NCBI GenBank assembly: GCA_014529385.2
Contig: CM043960.1
Location: 29,624,396-29,688,395, forward strand
DNA from: Adiantum capillus-veneris
Taxonomy: Eukaryota; Streptophyta; Polypodiopsida; Polypodiales; Pteridaceae
Direction: 5' to 3'
Length of the DNA stretch: 64,000 nt
Position numbers and translations under genes: made by a program. Shown here piece by piece: positions 35,049 to 44,366 of this stretch; the first letter of the stretch is position 1; each line of letters opens with the position of its first letter. The notes below the pieces were generated by a model, which worked only from the letters and a program-made list of their open reading frames with translations, was not told where the DNA came from and ran no database searches.

Positions 35049-35060
35049 CCCTTATCCCTA
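31784..35060 (+). mobile_element. Penelope-like element (PLE) without visible GIY-YIG endonuclease, dead
   Basis: Plus-strand reading frames carry the PLE set in order: HRVLGLGLNYIP (about 33340-33370); LADKNLGPVIL (about 33650-33685); reverse-transcriptase motif A FDVESLYPSIP (34084-34116); motif B QVKGTAMGSN (about 34253-34282); motif C FKRFIDDTF (34363-34389); then the PLE-typical block CHQKPLNSYNYIPWQSWHP followed by an R-rich helix (34559-34760). An N-terminal alpha-helical region extends from about 31800. I find no GIY-YIG domain before or after the reverse transcriptase. The element is broken in several places by frame changes and stops. Endonuclease-lacking PLEs are known to attach at telomere-like DNA ends; whether this copy belongs to that group is inference. 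Confidence 0.75.
34998..35046 (+). repeat. Poly-C tracts at the PLE 3' end
   Basis: Two C runs separated by TTACCT, about 11 and about 30 bp. Together they look like a slippage-expanded CCCCCT-type sequence. Confidence 0.9.
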
Positions 35061-35084
35061 CCCTCCTCTTTCCTCCATTTTATT

Positions 35085-35240
35085 TTTTGGTCATAGTTCC
35101 CACCATACCACCCTCCTCTCACTCCATACTTTTGGTCATTGTTCCCCCCATACCACCCTCCTCTTACTCCATAAATTTTGGTCATAGTCCCCCCCATACC
35201 ACCCTCCTCTTACTCCATAAATTTTTGGTCCAAGTCCCTT
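35085..35240 (+). repeat. ~46-bp minisatellite in the PLE 3' region
   Basis: About 3.3 units, each starting TTTTGGTCAT at 35085, 35130, 35176 and 35223 and containing CCATACCACCCTCCTCT. Periods are 45, 46 and 47 bp. Confidence 0.9.
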
Positions 35241-35624
35241 TCTCTTTCTACCCCCCAAATTAACACTCTTAAAACCTCCCTCTTTCCCTCCTTTTCCTAC
35301 CCCATTTAAAGAGCTAATCCCCCTCTATTAAAGTGGTCTCCTACTCTTTAAACCATGTACCTACCTTGGGAACCCCTCTTCTCTCAAGTGGATACCTATT
35401 TAAACCCTCCTACTCCTTTTGTATGGTTGACACCATTGAAGAGCTAATTGCGAAACACGTTTGGTGTTTAACCTATTTTTGCAAAATGTCCTCCCCCTTC
35501 CCCACTTCTCTACACTCTAGAGAATTTCTTCTCTCTCCTCTCTCTCACCTTTCTTAATTTGGCAAAGTTAACGTATCGCTCGCTTAGTTTTCTAGCTAGT
35601 CAAGTTCTTCCTTGGCTTTCATAA

Positions 35625-36509
35625 AGCTTTTACCTTAAAGTAGTATCACCCCTAAATTGGGATTACTTTTTCCCTTATCAGACTTTGTTCTCTTCATTAC
35701 CTTGTACAAAAATTTATTTTCAATAGCAAATGAGTTATTGTTTAATTCCATTGTATTTAACTAAAATTTCTGGTCTGTGAATAGGTTCTTTTGCGTATAT
35801 GTATATATTTAGAATTTCTACACACACAATAAACGCAAAAGAGAGATTGACTTGTCTTTCTCTCTCAAACTTTGGTTCTAGATCTTAGCACCTGCTATAG
35901 TATAATTTATTATATTATAATAGGCAAGGGTGCTATCACACAGTCGTAGTGGTCCCTGTTGACCTGACTGGTGAAAGGTTGCTAGCACTACCAATCTATT
36001 CTAATTATTCTCGTTCTCTCTTTCTAATGACCTTTTTGCCTTGACCTTTCGCTATTTTATATATTTCTGTCCACCAGGATACTCGAAAACTCACAGCAAG
36101 AATGAAGGTTTGCTTTGACCCAGTAAAAAGGGCTCTGATCTTGGAGAAATTACGACTTGCTAGAGAATTAGAGATTGTCTTTCCAAATATCTCACTTAGG
36201 ATTAGGCCCTATCTTCATAGGGCTGTAAACTCAAAAGGAAGTTACTCTCTGTATAATTAATGTTGGTCTGACTACTCCTCTCATCAAAAGGATTTTAATC
36301 TAACTTTTATTATTAAAATCTTTGCAGATTATTTCCCTTTCCCAAGGTCTTACCCTCCCAATGGATCCTCTCTCCTTTTCTTCTCTACTAGTGCTGAAAT
36401 GTATCTAAGATAGCGAAGCTTCAGCTTTAATTATTGATGCCTCAAAAGATTATAGTCTGTCACTTGTCCAGCTTATTTCGTTTGACCAATGGGTGAAAGT
36501 TCTCGCTCT
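35625..36509 (+). repeat. Right ~885-bp direct repeat flanking the Penelope-like element
   Basis: Near-identical to 30894-31783, with a modest number of substitutions and small indels. On its right the sequence continues into the reading frames of 36.5-38.6 kb, so this copy appears to be the one still joined to its original downstream sequence. Confidence 0.85.
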
Positions 36510-36876
36510 CCTTGTTAAGAATAAAACCGAGGGTTACAACCTGCTACTACTGGAATTTACTTCTAACTTTTGGCTGGTCTGTCCAAAGCACATATTCAGG
36601 ACTTAACTTCCTTTTCTTCTAAAGGCTCAAAATTATCCAATCTCCTCAAAAATTTTGCAGACCGAGTCCTAACTTTTTTACTACTCCCTCAACTCCAATA
36701 GTCCCTCCTCCCAATAGCCTTTTTTGTAGAGATGCTACTGCTTTAGAAGCGCTGTAAAAGAATTTCAAAAGGACCCGTGTTCACTCAGTGAGGCTTCTCT
36801 TTTGGATATGGTACTGAAAGTCTCTAGAGCCTTTCCTTTTTAACCTTCACGTTAGATTGAGGTTGAAACCCTGGGT

Positions 36877-37660
36877 GTGGAACACAGACTCTGGTTGTTC
36901 GCAAATAAAGGGTTTCTCGCGCCCATTTCTATGGAAACTTGGGTCTTCCTTGCCAACCTGGCACCTGCCACTATTGAAGAAGGCAAGATTAAAGTCCTTA
37001 AAGGGATTCAACTTCTAGACAAAGGTGATATGATTAAAGCTCCATTCAATATGAATTTTCTTGATGAAAAAAATGCGGATCTGATACAGGTTTATATGCA
37101 AGAACCAAAGGGGTGATGACCTTTACTAAAAATAATGCTGATTACTACATCAAAACGGTGTGGAATGTGTTCAGACCTTACCTTAAGTGTGCATGCAGAT
37201 TTTTAGATCCGAAAGTTGCTTGTGAGTCAAGCATTATTTGGTCTAGCCATGCTATTTGGTTTGCCCTCAACAATCTTCCAAATATCTTTCCTGACAAAGC
37301 TGAAGAGTTTCATCTTTCCCACTTCTGTTCGTGGCTGGGTGGACAAGCTAGGGATCTGGTCTTAGCTCAAATCGCCTTTATTCATTATAGATCTTTTATA
37401 TGCGACACCCTCCAAGAGCTGGATTCTGAAGGTTGTGGTACAATGTTAAACACTTATGGAGGTTTTAAAGGAATCAAAGGTATGGTTGGGCAAATCAAGC
37501 TGAACATTGATGAAGAAGATACTCAAGTATCCAAATGCCCCCACACTCTTGTCTCCCCGTCGGCTTCTTACACCTCTTTCTTGACTCCCTCCTCTAGTGT
37601 TTCTGTATTTGGTAGAGGAAGGGCCAACTAGAGGCCGTGGCAGAAACCTACCAATCCGAA
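36877..37660 (+). pseudogene. Unclassified retroelement-like ORF (gag-like?)
   Basis: Two adjoining plus-strand frames (36877-37116 and 37113-37631, overlapping by the stop/start) encode a predicted globular region (LHLSHFCSWLGGQARDLV-type stretch, about 37305-37350). A Ser/Pro-rich linker follows, then GRGRAN and PRPWQKPTNPK-like basic sequence. The globular plus RG/basic layout is gag-like, but I cannot name a family. It lies directly downstream of the right direct repeat. Several breaks are likely. Confidence 0.35.
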
Positions 37661-37802
37661 ATCTGATGGATATGTGATGTGCGAGTACGAAGGAATGCCT
37701 GTGGCAGAATTTACCTACCTCTGAAGGAAGAAGCATGTAATAGAATAATTACACACTGCTTATTTACTAGAAAAATGTGTTTTTACTGAATGCTTTAGAC
37801 AT

Positions 37803-38474
37803 GTGTTTGGACCAAATATATTGCTAAAAGATGTTACAATTGGTTGGAAATACTCGCCTTCTATCAAAAATCTTATTTATTCTAATGATTTCCTTCACAA
37901 GGAGGAGGTTCGTGTCTGTGTTTGTCACTTGTATCCTAAGTTTTGTAGATCTTTTACTAACTTTGGCATACATGTGTGTACTTCAAACTTAGAAATCATA
38001 CCTAATACACGGGTGAGGAACCTACTAGGTAAGGGCTTAAATCATATCCTTCCATATCCGCTAAATCCTCAGCTTGCCTTCTTGGCTCTACTCGAATGCT
38101 TGGCCGACTTAGCCTTAAAACTCCAATTGGAGGTTGATGTTCACTTGCTACTTACATCTACACTTAAAGAAATCTTTTGGAAAAAATTCACTTTTTTACC
38201 ACATGAATGGTTAAGGATTGATACTACATGGCTTACTCCCAATATTAAAACTCCCATCTCTGATATTAAAGAGAGATGGTTCATTGTTGGCCTAGATACA
38301 GCGTCTAACTCTGCTTCCTTTATCTGTAAAAAATTAGGGGTTGAGGCTTCCTTTTTCAGACTCAATGGAATTGATTTTGTTAAACTGGATAACTCTCCTC
38401 TTAGAACTTCTACACTTCTAAATGATGAATTATCAGAACTTGGCTATGGGCCTAACTCTCAGAATGCAATCTAA
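37803..38474 (+). pseudogene. Unclassified ORF with PLE/RT N-terminal-like motifs
   Basis: A 223-residue plus-strand frame. It contains VRNLLGKGLNHILPYPLNP (about 38010-38070), WKKFTFLPHEWL and, near the end, VGLDTASNSASFICKKL (about 38287-38337). The 'KGLN..' and 'D..SN..FICKK' pair recalls the region upstream of the catalytic core in some Penelope-like and related reverse transcriptases, but no catalytic motif follows. The frame ends before the F LTR at 38648. Low certainty. Confidence 0.35.
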
Positions 38475-38647
38475 TTATTTGGAGGAGATGTTCAACTGGT
38501 TTTTTTACACGACATTTGCTCGTAAGCTCACAATGGAGCATGCGCGACAATCCAAGATTGCTAGGGAAGTGCAAAAATGGAGTCTTCAAGAGAACATCAA
38601 CAAGTGGAAAATGTCATAAGGCCCCGCCAAGGATGCTGCATGGCGCC

Positions 38648-39584
38648 TGTTGGACGGATACGCCGCGACGAACGTCAGCACAGCGAGAACTCACCTAACA
38701 TATAATGTCAGCTAAGGACGAAGCTTGACCCGCAGGCGCGTGGAAGCAAGCATAAGGTGTCAACCTACACTCGACCGACTCCTAACTAATTCCTACAGAG
38801 GTCTTTACCAATTGTCCAAGTCACAGCCTTCAAGAGTGCATAAGAGGAAACTTCCTACAACGCTTTTCTAGAGCCGAACACCCATCAAACAATCTCGAAA
38901 CACCATAGAACTTGAAGGAGACCCTACTAACACCTATAGGTCGCTCTCCCTAAGGTCTATGAACCAAAATCCCAACCCAAAACACCCGGTGCAAAATCAC
39001 GTAGGATGTCTGGCCGAAATTTGCAAGTCTTCGTTTCCGAAATCTCAAGTGCCTAATGTGTAGTTCTACTCAATGTGCAGGCGTGGATATGCTGCAATGT
39101 AAAATCGGACAACGTATGCTCACCAAATCACCAGATGAAGCTCGTAGAAGGAGCTCGCAAAACCGGATCGTACGCGCGCAATGTAGGTATCGGCGCGTAG
39201 CTCTCGTCGGGGGCAACACACTGCACTTCTCCGCACTCGATTCCGACCACCGATGCACACGTAGCGTCAAGATGAAGCTCACACTCTCTCTCATACACAG
39301 TACGCTCACTCACAGACTTCAAAACTTGTTTTTTAAAATGACAAAAGGTTTCTTTCATTAAGGTCAAAAAGTGGTATATATACCTTACAATTCTCAAACC
39401 CTAAAGTTCCAAAATCAACCAACTACTCCATCTATCTAGCAAAACTAGGATACAATTTGGAAACTTGTGTAAGTCCCAATATTTACAAGGTGAAAAATCA
39501 GGTTTCCTCTATAAATGAATAATTACAAAAAAATGATAATCCTCCGAGTAGTTAGTCTCCGTGGGGTGTGTCCAGCTTCTAACA
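38648..39584 (-). repeat. 3' LTR of family F (minus strand)
   Basis: 937 bp with TGTT...AACA termini on the minus strand (starts TGTTAGAAGCTGG at 39584). It is preceded by a polypurine tract (GGAGGGGGGAG, about 39585-39596). It matches the plus-strand LTR at 62128-63063 over its whole length with a few percent divergence. A TATATATA promoter box lies near 39375. It contains the half-site AGACATCCTACG (39000-39011 on the minus strand). Confidence 0.9.
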
Positions 39585-39636
39585 CTCCCCCCCTCCTTGC
39601 TCATGTCATCCCCGACATGGCCGCTGATCCACTTCT

Positions 39637-42600
39637 TCATCGTATGGTTTCACGCATCTTGATCAGTGATTCGTATCTTGCATGTAGGTTCATCATTGTT
39701 GGGCCGAAAATATCAGTGTTTATTGTGAAGAAGCCTGTGTAGAATGCTTCTTCAAAGGCCTGGAGGTGATAGGATGGTAGAAACATTATCCTTTGATACA
39801 GCGCATGTATCACCTCCTTAGAAGGCTGACCAGACAGATCATAAGCGCATCTATAAGTATCTTGGAAGAAAAAGATTCTGTCTTTCACCTGGCTTGGCTT
39901 GAAAGTCTCAAATACTGCCAAAAGTGTTTTGCAGATTTTCTTCATCATGATGCATGTAAGGTCAGCTGAGCCAGTGAACAATTTGATGGTGCCCGTTAGG
40001 ATTTTCACCATGTATTGGACACTTATTCTCTCAGCTGCCTTCAAGCCCGACAGCTTGGGGTAATTCAGCCAAGTGGGTTGGCTCCTTTGCAAGATCTCCT
40101 GGGCTTTCCACGTTCTGATCCTTGGTAGAGGACAAAAGCTGAGGTTGTCTCTGATGTTTTTCGGATCCTCTACCAAGTGGATTAGGTATTGTGGGTACTT
40201 TGTGAGCCAAGCCTTCCTCCATCTGGGTTGAGAGTCAACTATTAGCTTGACCCCTTCTGGTTGGGAGGTATCTGCGTTGTAGAGTGGTACAGTCGGCTCT
40301 TCTCTTATCTGCTTATTGATGGTGGCTGCTTCATATTTCAGCAATGGATATGGGAGAGAGGGTTGAAGCCATTCGTGCTTGAGGTTGTGGCGTCGATCTT
40401 CTGAATGGTCATAGACTTGAAAACCCTCTGATCCCACTCCAAGGCTTCCTTTGTTGTCTCTCTGATTTCCACCTCTATTGCCTTTCTTAGCTTCTCTTCC
40501 TCCTCCTGTGTTGGATCTTGTGGCTCTTGAGAGGATCCTTCTAGGATTTCCTCTTGCATAGGTGTGTCCACTGGATCTGCCACATTTTCTAAATCGATGC
40601 CCTCATTGGCTGCTGGCCCTGTGCCCTCTTGCTTTCCTGCTTGCTGTCCTCTCAGCTCCTCTATCTGCTTTAGTAGTTTCTGTTTTTCTGATTCAGTTTC
40701 TTCGCCCATATTCACGAGGAGGTCATTTAATTCGTTGTTTATCCTCTCCGCCTCCTCGAGCTTTCTTTTTATACTTTCCACTTCCTCTTGCAGGGCTTTT
40801 TGGTCTTCTTCCATTCTTGTTTGCAGGACAATAGACCCTTCTGCCATCATCAATCTTTGCTTTTTCTCTAGAGTCAGCTCTTTCTGAAGTTCTTGCATCT
40901 GTTCTTCATAGAGTTGACTTTCCGTAGTGATGTGAGTCGAGCTAGTAGCTCTGAATCTGGCAGGGGATGCCCGCAGCCTCTGGATGGTCTGATCTTTCAC
41001 TTTGAGATGGTCCTTGAGCTCAAGGACCTCATCCTGGCTAGCTTCTTGATCTATCTCCGCCTTTTCCTTTGCGTTTCTCATGGCTTCAACTTCTTTAGAT
41101 TCCTCAGCCAGTTGTAGGGTCAGGTTATCCCTTTCCCTCTCGGTGTCTATCAGTGATTTGCTGAGTTGTTGACATTCCTCTTCAACTCCTTGCATTCTTT
41201 GTGTTGCTGCCTGATTTTCTTCCTCCATTGCCTGGCATCTTTGCAATGCCCTTGCTAGGCTGGCCTGTAGCTCAGCTTCTCTCTCTTTCTGCCTTTGACT
41301 TTGTCCTTGCAAAGTGTCTACTACCATCTTTGTCTTCACTTCAGTGGCCTTGAGAGCTCCCACCTCACTTTCTGAAGCCATGGACTGCGCTCTCAACCCG
41401 GTTAGCTTCATCATCACCACATCCCAGTCGTTGGAGGGTGGGTGCAGATCCACTGTATCTGTGGAAATTTCTTTTAGTTCCACTAGCCTGATGCCTTGCA
41501 TTTGTTCTTTAGGCACTGTGCTTGCCAAGTCGAATGCGACTGTGGCAGCCTCTTCTTTTGTATACCCTGCAGCTAGCAGGTCCAAAAATGTGTTATATTC
41601 TTTGTTTGGCTTTGTCTCCTCACTCTTGGGTTTAAACTCTTCCCTTTCCTGGATTTGGTCTCTCTTGGGCTCCTCCTGGCCTTTGTGTTTGTCTTCCTCC
41701 TCTTTATCTTCTTGTGGAGGGTTGTGAAGAGGTGGTGAGGGCGGTGGGCTGGGTTTAGGGCTGGCCGGTAGAGATGTAGGCTTTCCCTTTAAATCTCTGT
41801 TAGCTTTAGTTTTTCTTTCTCTCTCTTGGCTCTCTTGCTCATCTAGCAGTTTCTGTCGTATTTGCTCCACTTCCTCCTCTGTGAAAGGTACATGCGGTAT
41901 ATTCTCTGATGCGGCATCAAGAATCTCAAATTTTTTGATATAATCCTCGAATCTGTCCCTTTGCACTCTTCGGGATGATCCCGACATTGACTCTAGAGAT
42001 GGCTTCCAGAGTTCACTCAAATCACCTTTAAGGGCTCTCTCTACTCTGAAGCTCTCCATCAGCCTCTCTAATCTTGCCGCTTTTTGTGACCTTGTTTCTT
42101 TCACCGGCACTTGTGCAAACTCTTTCTTTCCTTTGTTTTGCTCTGGCTGCTCCTCTTGAACAGGTTCTAGCCGTCTTTTCAGTCTTGTAGCAACCCTTGG
42201 TGCTCTTTGTGGCTCGTCCTCTTTGTCTTCTTTTAGCCTCAGCCAGTCATTCTGAGACGGGGGGTCAGGCCATCTTCCTTTTGCATGCAGTGCCCCATAA
42301 ATCACCTTAGTGATTAGTTCTCTTGGCACAATATATGTTGGCTTCTTGTTACCCATCTTTACTAAGTTGTCATGTATATACGCTGCATAATTGATTATCT
42401 TTGGGGTGCCTTTCGTCATTGCCCAAGTGAATGTCGTGGCAATTGCACCTGGCGGCATTCTGTACTTCTGTGGCCTCTTCGTACACATGTGGAAGTATTG
42501 GTTGTACAAGTGGCTCATGATTGCCACTCTTGGGTTGGCAATATCTTCAAAGGTGTAGTTTCCTTTCTTCTCATTGTACACCTTGACCTCATTCCCTCTT

Positions 42601-43061
42601 TTAGTTACACTACCCCCCTTGTTGGAGAGGTCTAGTGCATCTGCTACAACCTGCTCAATGATAATTATTTCTATTTATGGCCTGCCTTGTAGATCTATTA
42701 CTTTGGCCACTCCATCTTGTTTGATGGTTGTCACAAACTCCCAGACTCTCTTTGTGTCCACCCCTGCCGGTACTGCTTCAAAGTAGTTGTGGAGATCAAT
42801 CTTTTCCAAGTACCCGGCCATCTTGCTTCTTATGAACTCATTGAGTTCTCGCGGCAGAATTGGTAGCTCGATCACATTCTCTTCAGTGTCTTTGAACACT
42901 CCTTGGTAGATCTTTAGGTCGTTGGACTCTAACAGATCTTCTTGGATCCATGTGTTCGTGGGCTTCAGTGTTCCTTCTGGTATGAAGAAGGGTTCCACTT
43001 CTTCTAGGTAATCCTTGATGGTCATTCTTTTCTTCTTTGCCGATGACTTCGCGGCTTCCAT
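39637..43061 (-). pseudogene. Coiled-coil protein coding region of family F
   Basis: Parts on the minus strand: an N-terminal globular segment (MEAAKSSAKKKRMTIKDYLE..., about 42675-43061) plus PRVAIMSHLYNQYFHM (about 42450-42560), resembling the 'putative plant transposon protein' region found in some large LTR elements; a charged Pro/Glu/Lys-rich middle (about 41700-42250); a long coiled coil with Glu/Gln/Lys/Leu heptads (about 40500-41400; ELQASLARALQRCQAMEEEN-type sequence); and a C-terminal globular domain of unknown type (about 39637-40440; FFFQDTYRCAYDLSGQPS, LPSYHLQAFEEAFYTGFF). No zinc knuckle or catalytic motif is seen. It may be a structural protein replacing or assisting gag, or a captured host sequence. 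About three breaks. Confidence 0.5.
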
Positions 43062-43226
43062 AGATCCTGTTGCACTCAGTAGTCCAAAGTTAGCGTTTTT
43101 TCCATATTAGCTGAGAAATTGAGTTTTAACTATCCAAATGACTTGAAAATTGAAAATAAAACTTAAAAGGAACTTGTGAAACTGTGCATGTGCTCATAGT
43201 GCAAATCTGACCAAAATTTTCCATTT

Positions 43227-44366
43227 AGACATCCTACGCGTAGGATGTCTTTTTTCATCAGAATTAGTTGATACTTGACATGATGGTAGTTCATGGCTTA
43301 TGAAACATGGCTATGTGCTTGGATATGGATTTGGGCATCAAAAAGTGGATTTTTTAGCTGATTCAGGCTTTAGGTCACAAATTGGGTAGAAATTCCATAA
43401 CATGTAGCAATTGACGTCCAAATGGGTTGAAAATTGGTATATGGGTTCATTGCACCATGGTATTGGCTCCCATGATGTCACTCTTTGCACAGAAGGCCTA
43501 AATTATGTCGGAGACATTCTACGTGTAGGATGTCTTTTTCATCAAAATGACATGAGATTTGTTCTGTGGGTAGTCCTTGGCCTATGGAACATGGCTATGT
43601 TTTTGGATTTGGATTTGGACAAGGATTGATGCTTGTAAGAGCCTGTGTAGTGTTTTTGGGCTCCAAAAGTGTATCTTGAAGGTGTCGGGGGTCAAAAATG
43701 ATTAGAATGGCTTCAAAATTGATATATGAGCTCTTGATGATGAGGTGATTGGATCTGCAACGAACACCCATCCTCTGAAGGCCAAAAATGTCCAATAGAC
43801 ATCCTATGCGTAGGATGTCTACTTAACCAATTTTTGCTTCTGACCACATAGATTGGTTGTTGATGTGTTGGTGAATGTGTTGTGCAAGTTTCATGTGATT
43901 TGGACAAGATTTGGTAGGTCTATGGCCCATTATTGCCTCTATGCCCTAACTTTGCGGTTTTTCATGCATATGAGGTCAATTTTGGTCCAAATGTGATGAG
44001 ACTTGGTGGATAGCATGTAAAGGTCATTCAAAAAATGTGTATGATGAAAAATGTTGGGATCTGTGCCCAGAAATTCCCTTGAGACATCCTACGCGTAGGA
44101 TGTCTCCTCATAATTTTTTCATAGATTGTGCTCCTAGTGCCTGCCCTTGGTCCCCCTGAGTCTCTTTTAAGCCTAATTTCAATAAAAAAGTCAAATGGAT
44201 AGAGAACAACTCCCTGTGTGGACTTCAGAGCCTCCGAGCCGTTTTCTGACTTTTGGAGTGCTTTTTGGCGATTAAATTTCTTGATGTTGGTCTCTATAGC
44301 TTCCCGATCCCTTGGGGATGCTTGCCGTATGGTTTTTGTCGACTTTGGCTTCACCGGAGCTTCATT
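43227..44366 (-). repeat. Four-unit 285-bp array, each unit opening with a 24-bp palindrome
   Basis: Palindromes lie at 43227-43250, 43512-43535, 43797-43820 and 44082-44105, exactly 285 bp apart each time. Each is AGACATCCTACG followed by its reverse complement. The first and fourth are perfect, the third has one change in the left arm, the second two changes. The 261 bp between palindromes share only scattered blocks (for example AAAATTG-TATATG in units 1 and 2), so the palindromes are much better conserved than the spacers. There is no long ORF. The array sits in the leader upstream of the F coding region. Confidence 0.92.

Noticed and set aside
40564-41727. Plus-strand frames opposite the family F coiled-coil region
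   Set aside because: They are low-complexity mirror frames of the minus-strand Glu/Lys/Gln-rich coding region, with Ser/Phe/Leu composition and no motif.
43227-44105. CRISPR array interpretation of the palindromic 285-bp repeats
   Set aside because: Repeat length, 261-bp diverged spacers, plant context and lack of cas genes rule this out.
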